From Actinomycetota bacterium (lineage in GTDB: Bacteria; Actinomycetota; Actinomycetes; Streptosporangiales; Streptosporangiaceae), in the NCBI GenBank assembly GCA_003168255.1, contig PMSU01000142.1:1-54851 (forward strand): a stretch of 54,851 nt of DNA, read 5' to 3'. The notes under the pieces were generated by a model. The model was given only the letters and a program-made list of their open reading frames with translations. It searched no databases and was not told the DNA's origin. Of this stretch, positions 26,749 to 36,036 are shown in pieces. How positions within the stretch are numbered: position 1 is the first letter of the stretch; the number at the start of each line of letters is the position of its first letter. The position numbers and the translations under genes are program-made.

Positions 26749-26870
26749 CCGGTGCGATTCCTTCCGTGTCGGGCCGGCCCGCCGAGCAGGCAGACGGGAC
26801 GTAAGGCAAGTATCGCGGCCGGGCCGGCGGACCCCTGCTTTGCCCCGTTCCAGCCCGGGCCGCCGCGTGC

Positions 26871-26882
26871 TACTGTTCAGTA
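26871..26882. promoter_or_regulatory. Palindromic operator candidate TACTG-TT-CAGTA
   Basis: TACTG and CAGTA form a perfect inverted repeat with a two-base spacer, 69 bases before the acyl-CoA dehydrogenase start and 123 bases from the divergent enoyl-CoA hydratase start. Its form fits a TetR-family fatty-acid-type repressor site. No regulator gene is adjacent. Confidence 0.45.
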
Positions 26883-26950
26883 ACATAGGCTTCCGCCGCC
26901 GGCGTTTCCGGTCGGCACGTGCACGCACGCGGGACCGCGAGGAGAGCAGC

Positions 26951-28186
26951 ATGAGCACTGATGCCGACAACGCCGGCGCCTTCTCCCTAGATCTGAGCGC
27001 GGACGTCCGCGAGATGCGTGACTGGGTACACGAGTTCGCTGCCGACGTGATCAGGCCGGCCGGCGCCGAATGGGACGAGCGGGAGGAAACCCCGTGGCCG
27101 ATCCTCGAGGAGGCGGCCAAGATCGGGCTGTACTCGCTCGACTTCTTCGCCCAGCAGTGGTTTGAGCCGAGCGGGCTCGGGATCCCCGTCGCGTTCGAAG
27201 AATTGTTTTGGGGCGACGCCGGGATCGGGCTGTCGCTGGTCGGCAGCGGGCTGGCCGCCGTCTCGGTGGCAAGCACCGGGACGCAGGAGCAGGTGGGGGA
27301 GTGGATCCCGCAGATGTTCGGCGGTCCTGGCGAGGTAAAGCTGGGTGCGTTCTGCTCGTCGGAGCCGGACGCGGGCAGCGACGTGGGGGCGATCAGGACC
27401 CGTGCCGTCTACGACGAGGCCGCCGACGAGTGGACGCTGAACGGCACCAAGACCTGGGCGACCAACGGCGGCATCGCCGACGTGCACGTGATCGTGGCCA
27501 GTGTCGATCCGACGCTTAAGACGCGCGGGCAGGCCAGCTTCATCGTGCCGCCGGGCACCCCCGGGCTCTCCCAGGGACAGAAGTTCCGCAAGCACGGGAT
27601 CAGGGCCTCGCACACCGCCGAGGTGGTGCTCGATAACGTCCGGGTGCCTGGCCGGTGCCTTGTCGGCGGCAAAGAGAAGCTCGACGAGCGGCTGGCCCGG
27701 GTCCGTGAGGGCGGGCACGGCGGCGAGCAGGCCGCCATGCGGACGTTCGAGGCGTCCCGGCCCAGCGTTGCCGCGATGGCCATCGGGGTGGCGCGGGCCG
27801 CGGTGGAGTACGCCAGCGATTACGCCAAGGACCGGGTGCAGTTCGGCCGCCCGATCGGGCAGAACCAGGGAGTCGCGTTCATGCTCGCCGACATGCACGC
27901 GTCGGTGGACGCCGCCCGGCTGCTGACCTGGCGGGCGGCCTGGATGGCGCGCAACCGCAGGCCGTTCACCCACGCGGAGGGCTCGATGTCCAAGCTGGTG
28001 GCGGGGGAGACCGCGGTGCGGGTCACCGAGCAGGCCATCCAGATTCTCGGCGGGAACGGCTACACCCGGGAGTACCCGGTGGAGCGCTGGCACCGCGACG
28101 CGAAGATCTTCACGATCTTCGAGGGCACGTCGGAAATCCAGCGGATGCTCATCGGCCGCGCGGTCACCGGGCTGGATGTCAGATAG
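26951..28186 (+). CDS. Acyl-CoA dehydrogenase
   Basis: This 411-residue flavoenzyme has the full acyl-CoA dehydrogenase fold: an N-terminal helical domain, a beta domain with AFCSSEPDAGSDVGAIRT (about 132-149) and TWATNGGIAD, and a C-terminal helical domain with DRVQFGRPIGQNQGV and QILGGNGYTREYPVERWHRDAK, ending in IFEGTSEIQRML with the catalytic glutamate. It oxidises an acyl-CoA to the enoyl-CoA. ATG 26951 follows GGAGAG. An insert REGGHGGEQAAMRTF near 255-268 is slightly longer than usual. It is divergently paired with the enoyl-CoA hydratase gene. Confidence 0.95.
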   Translation: MSTDADNAGAFSLDLSADVREMRDWVHEFAADVIRPAGAEWDEREETPWPILEEAAKIGLYSLDFFAQQWFEPSGLGIPVAFEELFWGDAGIGLSLVGSGLAAVSVASTGTQEQVGEWIPQMFGGPGEVKLGAFCSSEPDAGSDVGAIRTRAVYDEAADEWTLNGTKTWATNGGIADVHVIVASVDPTLKTRGQASFIVPPGTPGLSQGQKFRKHGIRASHTAEVVLDNVRVPGRCLVGGKEKLDERLARVREGGHGGEQAAMRTFEASRPSVAAMAIGVARAAVEYASDYAKDRVQFGRPIGQNQGVAFMLADMHASVDAARLLTWRAAWMARNRRPFTHAEGSMSKLVAGETAVRVTEQAIQILGGNGYTREYPVERWHRDAKIFTIFEGTSEIQRMLIGRAVTGLDVR

Positions 28187-28687
28187 TCTTACCTGCGGTT
28201 TTACGGTTTGGGTAGACGGGGAGGAGGGCCGCTCTGCTCGAGAGTGGGGCTGCCTATTCTCGTGTCTGTATTGTCCAAATGGTGTGGGTTATTTCCGGTC
28301 GTTTCCGGACCGTGTGCCGTATCCGTGCTGATACCTGGGTGGCATAGGTCTAAACCAATCAGCGCCGCATGTGCCGGTTTAGCGGGCCGCCGCCGGCAGC
28401 GGTCTGTAGCCGCGCTGGCGGTCCTGGGCTGACCTGCGGTGAGCCATTGCTCCTGCCGAAAGCCCTTATCCATGGTGGTAGGAGCGGATGCATGGGTGTA
28501 GGCGATGCTGCGCGTCATGGGTGCTATTGCTCTTTGCCCCGGATGGAGCCCGGTCATCGTTACCTGGGATGTCTCGTTGCTGGGCGACGTGCGGCAGTGC
28601 CCGCGCCGCTGCCACCCTGACGCAGCCCCGGCCTGGCGTGACGTCGGAGGTGTGAGTCGGCCTCTGCCAGTGACCTGCCGGGCTGCA
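28187..28687. other. Intergenic at left island border
   Basis: About 500 bp without a supported gene. A minus-strand frame (28201-28557) is open but of poor composition. The region ends in a tRNA-derived fragment. Confidence 0.4.
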
Positions 28688-28715
28688 CCAGCGGATTAAG
28701 AGTCCGATGCTCTAA
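28688..28715 (-). other. tRNA-Lys(CTT) anticodon-arm fragment
   Basis: Read on the minus strand, these 28 bases reproduce the D-arm edge, the anticodon stem and loop (CTCTTAA, anticodon CTT) and the start of the variable loop of a bacterial tRNA-Lys. Key bases are AGAGCATCGGA-CTCTTAA-TCCGCTGGT. No acceptor stem or T-arm is present, so this is a fragment and not a gene. Such fragments are typical of attachment-site cores. Confidence 0.7.
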
Positions 28716-28808
28716 TATTCGACTAATTCAATCTACCAGCAGCTTTACGCTAACACGCTGGCGAGATACGCGCAATGACCCCCAGACCCAGTGCCGGGTG
28801 GTGCCAGG
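28704..28808. repeat. 105-bp imperfect direct repeat, left copy (attachment-site candidate)
   Basis: It aligns with 54273-54377 in the same orientation: 31 of the first 37 columns are identical, and later blocks CGCTAACA, CTGGC.AGATA, CGCAAT, AGACC, TGCCG and GTGCC are shared. It contains a hairpin (ATCTACCAG with CTGGCGAGAT) and overlaps the tRNA-Lys fragment. Confidence 0.7.
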
Positions 28809-29204
28809 TAGGGACGGCTGCTGCCGGGCAGTACCAGGGCAACCGAGCAATCAGCGAGCAATCACGCATGATCATTTGGTTGCTCGTAACATTCTCCGGT
28901 TCGCTCGTGCGCCGCTGCGGTGGCAGCCGGATCTGGGCTCGGACCGACTCGGCGGCCTGATCTATGGATACAGCACCCAGGTCGTACAGGTGACAGGGTT
29001 TCTGCACTCAAAGGCCAGGTGATGCGGGAGGGCTGTTCCTGCCGGTGGGGACTGGCTGGCGCACTGGCTCGTCTGCCGCGCCGCGACCGCTGGCAGAACT
29101 GACTGTCGGAGACACCGCTGAGGTCGGCGGTATCGACGTTCTCGAGCGGGACAACCCGGCAGGCTGGATGCGCCGGTGATCAGAACGGTGCTGCCGGGTT
29201 GGTT
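28809..29204. other. Intergenic, nothing recognised
   Basis: About 400 bp. The decamer CGAGCAATCA occurs twice (28837 on) and a TTGCTCG counterpart follows near 28881, so a small hairpin is possible. No gene is supported. Confidence 0.35.
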
Positions 29205-31295
29205 TCATCGTTGCCCTGCGGCGTTGACCTGGGCGAGTTCGGCGACGATGAGCGCTTCATGCTCTCGTTCGTGCTGGCGGGCTTTGCGCGGACGCCAGAA
29301 CCCGGCCATGACGAAGATCAGCGGAATGAACACGATCTCACCGCCAACCGCGATCCAGAAGTAGTGCTGCCACTGCCTGGGTGAGGCGGCCGCGGCTTTC
29401 TGCACCTTGGGTCCGTTGTCCTGCAAGTAGGTCAGCGCGGCCTGGACTTTCGGGTCTCGCAGCGGCGTGCCGTACTTGCTCAGGTAGGCCAGATCGGCTA
29501 CGGGCACTGCGGCGAGGGCGGTGAGCTGTTTCGCGGCGATCTGCACCGGGCCGGCGTTGGTGCCCAGGAAGATCAGGTCGGGGGTAGGCACCTGGGCTAG
29601 CGCGCGCAGGTCGGCGGATGCCCGCGCCACGGAGACTTTGAGCCCGGCTGCGATCTCGGCGACGGCCTTGGTGTCCGCCGCGGGATCGTTCGGATTGGCC
29701 AGCAAGATGCGCATGGTGGCCTGGTCGATCGTGGCGGCGGTGGCGAGCTGGCTGGCGTACTGCTGGCTCAGCGTGATCGTCCTCGTCACGTCTGCGATCG
29801 GCTTGCCGGAGATCTCGCTGACAGCTTCGGCCTGGGTGGCCGGGTCGTTCGGGGTGGCGGTGAGCGCGGCCTGGGTCGCGGGCTTGAGTTTGGCCGCGGT
29901 CACCAGCTGGGCCTGGTACTTCGCGGCTAGCGTCTGAACCCTCGGCACGATCGTGGGGTCTGCGGCAACGGCCTTCACGGTCGCGTTCTGGGTCGCATTC
30001 AGCGACGGATCCTTCCCGCTGGCCGTGGCCTGCACTGCCGGACCGTAGTCGATGAGGGTCGTTACGGTGTTCACGACGATCGGGCCAAGAAGGACAGCGG
30101 CGCCAGCGATCAGGCGGATGGTGAAGCCCCACACGGACAGGCCGGTCGCGGTGAGGGCCGGGTTGTGGTTCTCGACGGTCTCGGTGAACCCGGCCATCCA
30201 TGGCGCGAAGGCCATGCCGGTGAACACCGCGAGCAGCGACAGCGTGAGCACGAAGCTGTAGTAGCCGGTGTGCGGGTTCCCGGTGAGATGGATAAGCACG
30301 ATCGTCGACACCACCGCGCCGACGCCGCCGAGCAGCATGAACGGCTTGCGTACCCGAAGCCAGTCAGACAGGACGCCGATGACGATCAGTGATCCGGCCT
30401 GAAACGCCCACATCCAGGTACCGAGGGCGTTCGCGGTCGACTCGGTGTAGCCGAAGACGGTTTGGAACAGCAGCGGGAAGAAGCTGACCGCGACGTAGTA
30501 GATGAACAGGAACAGGCTGATCGCCACGGCGGAGCCGAGGATGTCCAGCCGCAGCATCTGCCGGATCGGGTGTTTCAGTGCCGCCTCGATGTCGATGCCT
30601 TTCGCCCGCGCTTCGACCAGCGCCCGGTCGCGCTCACTGACGATGATCTGATCGCGCAGCTCCGGGGCAAGCTCGCGCAGCCAGAACAGCGCGATCGCGA
30701 ACACGCCCAGCCCAACCAGTCCGGAGATGACGTACTGGTCCTGCCACGCCTTGAGGTGCTGGGCTGTGTTGCTGACCACGGCAGTCGAGATCAGCGACCC
30801 GGCCACCGGGCCCAGCGTCCAGAACCCCATCGCGGACGCGCGTCCTAGCTGAGGGCTGAAGTCGCGGACAAGCGCCGGCGTGGCGACCAGCACGACACCT
30901 TCCAGGCCGCCCAGGACTGTGTACCAGAGCGCGACGCTGAACTCGGTGTGGGCGCTGGTCAGCCCGAACAGGCATACCAGGGCGCAGCCGAGCAGCCCGG
31001 CCGTGACCAGGTTGGCGCGCCCGTACCGGTCGGTGATGCCAGCCGCGAGGGAGGTGATGGCGCTGAGCACCACCGAGGCGACGTTGATACCGACGAAGTA
31101 GAGGAAGGACATCCCCGTATCGCGCAGCACCCCCGAACTGACACTGCTGATCACGTAGTACTGGTAGTAGAACAAGATTGTCGTCAGCACCACGATAGAC
31201 AGGCTCGCGAGCCGCGGCGCGAGCGTGGGGTAGTGCGCGAGCTCGCGCCGCCATAGGCGGCTCAGCCGGGGCGTGGCCTGGGCAATGGCGGTCAC
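29205..31295 (-). CDS. Major facilitator superfamily transporter with a large extracytoplasmic insert
   Basis: The 696-residue protein has a typical MFS start with the A-motif-like DRYGRANLVTAG between helices 2 and 3 and PALVRDFSPQLGRASAMG in the first half. Eleven helices are complete by about residue 420. Then comes an Ala/Thr-rich insert of about 220 residues (about 425-645, NATQNATVKAVAADPT... VADLAYLSKYGTPL) before the last helix (HYFWIAVGGEIVFIPLIFVM). The insert should lie outside the membrane. The substrate is unknown, probably an organic acid. GTG 31295 follows GAGGAG. The gene is divergent from a LysR regulator that probably controls it. Confidence 0.88.
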   Translation of the reverse strand: MTAIAQATPRLSRLWRRELAHYPTLAPRLASLSIVVLTTILFYYQYYVISSVSSGVLRDTGMSFLYFVGINVASVVLSAITSLAAGITDRYGRANLVTAGLLGCALVCLFGLTSAHTEFSVALWYTVLGGLEGVVLVATPALVRDFSPQLGRASAMGFWTLGPVAGSLISTAVVSNTAQHLKAWQDQYVISGLVGLGVFAIALFWLRELAPELRDQIIVSERDRALVEARAKGIDIEAALKHPIRQMLRLDILGSAVAISLFLFIYYVAVSFFPLLFQTVFGYTESTANALGTWMWAFQAGSLIVIGVLSDWLRVRKPFMLLGGVGAVVSTIVLIHLTGNPHTGYYSFVLTLSLLAVFTGMAFAPWMAGFTETVENHNPALTATGLSVWGFTIRLIAGAAVLLGPIVVNTVTTLIDYGPAVQATASGKDPSLNATQNATVKAVAADPTIVPRVQTLAAKYQAQLVTAAKLKPATQAALTATPNDPATQAEAVSEISGKPIADVTRTITLSQQYASQLATAATIDQATMRILLANPNDPAADTKAVAEIAAGLKVSVARASADLRALAQVPTPDLIFLGTNAGPVQIAAKQLTALAAVPVADLAYLSKYGTPLRDPKVQAALTYLQDNGPKVQKAAAASPRQWQHYFWIAVGGEIVFIPLIFVMAGFWRPRKARQHEREHEALIVAELAQVNAAGQR

Positions 31296-31443
31296 GTCGG
31301 TCTCCTCGATGATCAGCGGTTGCCAGCTGCGCTGTCAGCCGCGGGCGAGCCTTGCGCGGCACCGGGTGGAGTTCGGTGAGCCGCGTTGGCTCAAGGGTGA
31401 CGGCCCGCCGCCGGTACGGGAAACACTCATTCCGGCGGCGATC

Positions 31444-31461
31444 GACAACGGTTTCGTTGTC
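31444..31461. promoter_or_regulatory. Inverted repeat between MFS and LysR genes
   Basis: GACAACG and CGTTGTC flank a GTTT spacer, a perfect seven-base-arm inverted repeat in the divergent promoter region. It is a good candidate binding site for the LysR protein encoded downstream. Confidence 0.5.
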
Positions 31462-31664
31462 ATCGATCCACAACCGTTCAGTGTGCGATCCGCGCCTTTT
31501 CCGGTGTTTCTGCCTGGCGCCTTGATCTGCGAGTCTGGTTGCATGCCGACCGTCGCCGTGACGCCGCTGGTCGCGATCACAGGGAGGTGCCGGTGAGCGC
31601 CCGGGCTGAGGCTCGCCGGCTGGGCAACGCGGCAACGAGCTGGCGTTTCGGCGCCGGACAGTCC

Positions 31665-31670
31665 TACACT
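31665..31670 (+). promoter_or_regulatory. -10 element of LysR gene, leaderless start
   Basis: TACACT ends nine bases before the GTG at 31680, so transcription should begin at or next to the start codon. No Shine-Dalgarno sequence precedes it. The second LysR gene shows the same arrangement. Confidence 0.5.
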
Positions 31671-31679
31671 GCGTTCTTG

Positions 31680-32630
31680 GTGGATGTACATACGCGCAAG
31701 CTGCGCTACTTCGTCGCCGTGGCCGATGACCTGCATTTCACCAGGGCTGCGACCCGGTTGTTCGTCGCGCAGCAAGCGCTGTCCAAGCAGATCCACGAGC
31801 TCGAGGAACTGGTCGGCACACCCCTGTTCGAGCGGACCTCACGCAAGGTGTCGCTGACGCCGGCTGGTGAGGTATTCCTCGTACAGGCCCGCGCCGTGCT
31901 GGCGGCGCTGGACGCTGGTATTGAGGACGCGTTGCGGGCACGCGGTATCGAGGCCGTCACTATCACGGTCGGCTTCGGCCTCGGCGCGGCGCTGGAGCTG
32001 ACCGCACCGATCCTGGCCGAGTTCCACATGCAGCGTCCGGAGTCCCAGCTCGAGCTCCGGGAGTTCCCGTTCACCGAGTCGGCATGCGGGCTCGCGGACG
32101 GCTCGACTGACGTGGCGCTGGTCCGGCTGCCGGTCAACAACCCAGACATCGACACTGTGCCGCTGTTCCAGGAACCGCTCGTCGTCGCCCTGGCCACTGG
32201 CCATCGCTTCGCCGGACGGGCCTCGCTGATGGTGCAGGACATCCTCGACGAACCGATCGTGATCGTCCGCACCGCCGATCGGGCCTGGCAGTCACGCTGG
32301 CTGCTGGACGAGCACCGCAATGGCAAGCCGCCCGGTTCGGTCACATATGCGACCTCGCAGACCGAGGAGCTCGAGATCGTTGCCGCCGGGCTCGCGTGCA
32401 GCGTCACGGTCGCGGCCGCCGCGCGCTACCTCAGCCACCCCGGCGTGAGCTACGTTCCACTGCTGGATGCAACCCCATCGGTCCTCGCGCTGGCCTGGCG
32501 CCGTGATGCGCGCACCCCGCCGGTCGACCAGTTCCGGGACATCGCCTTGCGGGTCCGCGATCGTGAGACCCGCCTGCTGGAGACCATCGAGCACCCGTTC
32601 GCCGCCCGCTCTACCCCGCCCGGCGACTGA
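31680..32630 (+). CDS. LysR-family transcriptional regulator (copy 1)
   Basis: The 316-residue regulator begins MDVHTRKLRYFVAVADDLHF from GTG 31680. The winged helix-turn-helix spans residues 1-62 (AATRLFVAQQALSKQIHELE) and the effector-binding domain about 90-300 (ITVGFGLGAALELT; ATSQTEELEIVAAGLA). It resembles the LysR encoded at 48540-49505 throughout. It is followed within 85 bases by an FAD oxidase and then a PLP enzyme, and is divergent from an MFS transporter, so it probably controls all of them in response to the transported compound. The frame is open upstream to 31539, but the conserved N-terminus and the -10 element fix the start. Confidence 0.92.
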   Translation: MDVHTRKLRYFVAVADDLHFTRAATRLFVAQQALSKQIHELEELVGTPLFERTSRKVSLTPAGEVFLVQARAVLAALDAGIEDALRARGIEAVTITVGFGLGAALELTAPILAEFHMQRPESQLELREFPFTESACGLADGSTDVALVRLPVNNPDIDTVPLFQEPLVVALATGHRFAGRASLMVQDILDEPIVIVRTADRAWQSRWLLDEHRNGKPPGSVTYATSQTEELEIVAAGLACSVTVAAAARYLSHPGVSYVPLLDATPSVLALAWRRDARTPPVDQFRDIALRVRDRETRLLETIEHPFAARSTPPGD

Positions 32631-32713
32631 CGCACGTTCCACAATCGCCTGGTTGTGGTTCGCCGCCAGCCTGGATGTTTCCCCTATGCCGCCCAGGCTG
32701 TCACCGTTTCTGC

Positions 32714-34018
32714 ATGACGTGGACCAACTGGGCAGGGGACGAGAGCTGCGTCCCGGCTACCGTGCGGAGCCCGGCGTCGGTCGATGAGCTGGCGGCCGTC
32801 ATCAAGCAGGCCGCTGACCAAGATCAGGTCGTCCGGGTAGCCGGCGCTGGGCACTCATTCAGCGACCTCGTGTGCACCAATGGCGTATTGCTCTCACTCG
32901 ACGGCCTTCGCGGCATCCTCGACGTTGACAAGACAAGGAACGTTGTGACAGTCGCTGCCGGAACCCGCCTCTACGACCTCAATCCTGCTCTCGCGCAGCT
33001 TGGCTACGCGCTGCCCAACCTGGGGGACATCGACCGGCAGAGCCTGGCTGGCGCGATCAGCACCGCCACGCACGGCACCGGCCGGCTCCTCGGCAATCTC
33101 GCCACGCAGGTCGAAGCGCTCCAGCTGGTGCTGGCCGACGGCTCGGTCCGCACCATCACCGCGGCCGACGACGAGACCTTGCGCGCCGCCCGGGTCAGCC
33201 TCGGCGCCCTCGGCGTCGTCTCCGCCTATACCCTGCGAGTCGTGCCCGCGTTCCGGTTGCATGCCCAAGAGCGGCGCCTGCGGCTCGATGAGACCCTCGC
33301 GCAGCTCGACGAACTCGCCGAGGCGAATGAGCACTTCGAATTTTTTGTCTTCCCGCACACGATGCACGCGCTGATCAGGGCTAACAACCGCACCGACGAA
33401 CCCGCCGAGCCCGCCGGCCGGGTGCGCGAGTACGTGGACGGGCATCTCGTCCAGAACAAGCTACTCGACCTGCTGTGCCGGGCCGGGCGAGCACGGCCGT
33501 CGCTGATCCCGCGGTTGAACCGGCTTATCACCAGCGCAGTCTCGCCCTCGACGCGGGTCGATGACAGTTACAAGATCTTCGCGAGCCAGCGCAGCGTCCG
33601 CTTCACCGAGTCGGAGTGGGCGATCCCGCACGAGGCGTGCGCCGAGGCCGTGCGCGAGATCCTGCGCATCGTGCGGGCGCGCGGATTCCACGTGAACTTC
33701 CCGCTGGAGGTTCGTTTCGTGTCCGCCGACGAGGAGTCGTTCCTCAGCCCGTCCTACGGCCGCGCGACCGCCTACATCGCGGTGCACGTATACAGGGGAA
33801 TGGACTGGCGCCCCTACTTTCAAGCTGTGCAGGAGATCGCGAGTGCCTACGGGGGCCGCCCGCACTGGGGCAAGAGGCACCTGCTCAGCGCCGGGCAGCT
33901 CGCATCACGGTACCCGGCGTGGGACCGTTTCCAGGCTGTGCGCGCACAGCTCGACCCGAGCGGACGGTTCAGCAACGAGCACGTGCGCCGGGTCCTCGGC
34001 ACGCCGCACAGCGCATGA
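32714..34018 (+). CDS. FAD-linked oxidase, D-arabinono-1,4-lactone oxidase-like (copy 1)
   Basis: The 434-residue VAO/PCMH-type flavoenzyme has an N-terminal FAD-binding domain (about 10-175) with AGAGHSF, in which His47 is at the position of covalent FAD attachment, and NLGDIDRQSLAGAISTATHG. The C-terminal ALO domain ends with HWGKRHLLS. Named relatives oxidise sugar lactones or alditols with O2, giving H2O2. The neighbouring PLP enzyme suggests an alcohol or amine derived from amino-acid-like compounds, which is inference. ATG 32714 has no SD. A close paralogue lies at 47108-48451 and a tail fragment at 49596-49670. Confidence 0.9.
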   Translation: MTWTNWAGDESCVPATVRSPASVDELAAVIKQAADQDQVVRVAGAGHSFSDLVCTNGVLLSLDGLRGILDVDKTRNVVTVAAGTRLYDLNPALAQLGYALPNLGDIDRQSLAGAISTATHGTGRLLGNLATQVEALQLVLADGSVRTITAADDETLRAARVSLGALGVVSAYTLRVVPAFRLHAQERRLRLDETLAQLDELAEANEHFEFFVFPHTMHALIRANNRTDEPAEPAGRVREYVDGHLVQNKLLDLLCRAGRARPSLIPRLNRLITSAVSPSTRVDDSYKIFASQRSVRFTESEWAIPHEACAEAVREILRIVRARGFHVNFPLEVRFVSADEESFLSPSYGRATAYIAVHVYRGMDWRPYFQAVQEIASAYGGRPHWGKRHLLSAGQLASRYPAWDRFQAVRAQLDPSGRFSNEHVRRVLGTPHSA

Positions 34019-34070
34019 CCTGCGGCGTGCACGCTCCCATGCCCACCGTACCTACCCGGGAGGATCAGTC

Positions 34071-35384
34071 ATGACACCGTCGGCCGAGGTGCCTCTCCCA
34101 CATCCGACGCCTGCTGCGACGGCCCACCCCCGTGCGGATCAGCCGGCTGCCTTCCTGCTCGGGCCGCCGGCCACACCGCACGGCGCGGGCTTCAGCGCGC
34201 TCGACCGGGCAACCAGGAAGCAGGATGCCCCCTTCGCGGCCATCGATCTTGCCGCGCTCCGGGTGAATACCGCGGAACTGGTGCGGCGGGCCCGCGGCAA
34301 GCCGATCCGGCTGGCGAGCAAGTCAGTCCGGTGCCGCGCCCTCATCCGCGCCCTCCTCGGCGAGCCCGGCTACCGCGGAGTCCTGGCCTTCACGCTGCCC
34401 GAGGCGCTGTGGCTGGCCGAGGAGATCGACGATGTGGTCGTCGGGTATCCCACTGCCGACCGTGCCGCGATACGTAAGCTCGCCGCCGATGAGCTCCTCG
34501 CATCGCGCGTGACCATCATGATCGACTCCGTGCAGCAGCTCGACCTAGCCGCCGCGGAGATAGCAGGTGCCGCCGGGAAGGGGAAGGCCGCCGAGCCAGT
34601 TCGCGTCTGCCTGGACCTGGATGCGTCACTGGAACTGCTCGGCGACCGCGTGCACCTCGGCCCCCGGCGTTCGCCGGTACGCCAGCCAGCCCAGGCCGCA
34701 GCCCTCGCCCGCGCGATCATGGCCCGTCCCCAGTTCCGGCTAGTCGGCCTGATGAGCTACGAAGGACAGATCGCGGGTGTGGGCGACAACGCGCCGGGGC
34801 CACCGCTGAGACGCGCCCAGATCCGGCTGATGCAGCGCGTCTCAGCGACCGAGCTGCGGAAACGCCGGGCTGCCGTGGTCGCCGCGGTGCGGTCGGTGGC
34901 ACCGCTGGAATTCGTCAACGGCGGCGGGACGGGAAGCATCGAGGCGACAGCTTCTGAGGACGCCATCACCGAGGTGGCCGCAGGGTCCGGTCTGTACGGC
35001 CCGGCGCTTTTCGACACCTACCAGGGCTTTCAGCCGCTGCCAGCGGCGTTCTTCGCGTTGTCGGTGGTCCGCCGTCCAGCACCGGACATCGTGACGGTTC
35101 TTGGCGGCGGCTGGGTCGCGTCCGGCCCGGCGGGCCGGGACCGGCTGCCCTCACCAGCGTGGCCCGCCGGGCTCGAGCTCACCCGGCTGGAAGGCGCCGG
35201 TGAGGTGCAGACGCCGCTGCGCGGCCCCGGCGCAGCTCTGCTTCGGGCGGGCGACCGGGTCTGGTTCCGGCACGCCAAGGCGGGGGAACTGTGCGAGCGG
35301 GTTGGTGAACTGCACCTCGTGGACGGCGAGCACATCGCGGCTACCGTGCCCACCTACCGAGGCGAAGGGCGTGCCTTCCTCTGA
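34071..35384 (+). CDS. PLP-dependent amino acid deaminase/aldolase (alanine-racemase fold)
   Basis: The 437-residue fold-type III PLP enzyme has FAAIDLAALRVNTAELVRRA at the barrel start, the PLP lysine in IRLASKSVRC (Lys84), and the C-terminal beta domain with VTVLGGGWVASG and RVWFRHAKAGELCERV, a metal-ligand type seen in D-threonine aldolase and D-serine dehydratase relatives. The first 40 residues are a Pro/Ala-rich extension. The reaction is probably retro-aldol cleavage or deamination of a hydroxy amino acid; stereochemistry cannot be told. ATG 34071 follows GGGAGG. It forms an operon with the FAD oxidase 52 bases upstream, an association also seen in other actinomycetes. Confidence 0.88.
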   Translation: MTPSAEVPLPHPTPAATAHPRADQPAAFLLGPPATPHGAGFSALDRATRKQDAPFAAIDLAALRVNTAELVRRARGKPIRLASKSVRCRALIRALLGEPGYRGVLAFTLPEALWLAEEIDDVVVGYPTADRAAIRKLAADELLASRVTIMIDSVQQLDLAAAEIAGAAGKGKAAEPVRVCLDLDASLELLGDRVHLGPRRSPVRQPAQAAALARAIMARPQFRLVGLMSYEGQIAGVGDNAPGPPLRRAQIRLMQRVSATELRKRRAAVVAAVRSVAPLEFVNGGGTGSIEATASEDAITEVAAGSGLYGPALFDTYQGFQPLPAAFFALSVVRRPAPDIVTVLGGGWVASGPAGRDRLPSPAWPAGLELTRLEGAGEVQTPLRGPGAALLRAGDRVWFRHAKAGELCERVGELHLVDGEHIAATVPTYRGEGRAFL

Positions 35385-35429
35385 CTCCACAAGGTCATCG
35401 ATGGGCCGGGGGATTCCCTGCCAGGTCGG

Positions 35430-35625
35430 CAGGCCGCTGGTCGATGTCCGGCTCGCGGTGCTGATAGAGCAGCCGGCACGGGAGAGCCTGGGCTGGGGCT
35501 GCAAGCGGATCCAGGGCGAGCTGCCCGTCATGGGGACCGGGTCGGTGCCTCCACAGTGCGGGGGATCCTGAAACGGCCGCGGATCCGCCCGCTCCCCAGC
35601 GTAGCCGTAGCGTCCGCGCCCTGCT
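35430..35625 (+). pseudogene. Transposase (integrase-core, IS481/IS3-like) remnant
   Basis: The plus strand reads VRLAVLIEQPARESLGWGCK followed by RIQGELPVMG, the helix-turn-helix before the DDE core in IS3/IS481-type transposases. A frameshift follows and the next frame continues VRGILKRPRIRPLP. The catalytic core is absent. Confidence 0.75.
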
Positions 35626-35639
35626 GGCGGCCTGTGCCT

Positions 35640-35935
35640 GACCCAGGCCGATCACCGGCCCGCCCACCTCACCCGCGTCCACCAGGCGCTCACCGCCCTC
35701 AGCGAGGACGACCAGCGACGGAGTTCAAGCACGCCAGCACCTCGCTGGCCGTCGACTGGACCGACCTGGAGACCTTCTCCCGGCCACCGCCCGCCAAAGG
35801 CGGGCCCTGCGCCGATATCGAAGCATTCTGGGATCCGCCGCATCGGCCGACCGGCCGGGCCCCCCGCCCACAAAACGATACTTGGGTCGCCGCCTGCCGC
35901 CTTGCCTACGACCTGCCCTGCGGCAGGTTTCCATT
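35640..35935 (+). pseudogene. Second transposase remnant, different family
   Basis: LTRVHQALTALSEDDQRR in one frame and then FKHASTSLAVDWTDLETFSR and PPPAKGGPCADIEAFWD in another match the middle of a DDE transposase common in actinomycetes, where DWTDLE carries catalytic Asp residues. Frameshifts and missing ends show that it is dead. It directly follows the other transposase remnant, so one element probably inserted into the other. Confidence 0.7.
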
Positions 35936-36036
35936 ACAGTTATACGACCCATACTCGGTAAGCGTGAATGGCTTTCTGTATGCTGAGGATTTCTCGGCTT
36001 GCTGTCGTTGTACGGTGCCGGAAGGAATGATCATCT

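Noticed and set aside
28201..28557. 118-codon minus-strand frame as a gene
   Set aside because: No start with an SD, biased composition, and no recognisable domain.
28688..28715. Complete tRNA-Lys gene
   Set aside because: Only the anticodon arm and its edges are present; no T-arm or acceptor stem can be formed from flanking DNA.
31539..31679. Longer N-terminus for LysR copy 1
   Set aside because: The family begins at the GTG at 31680, and a -10 element lies within the proposed extension.
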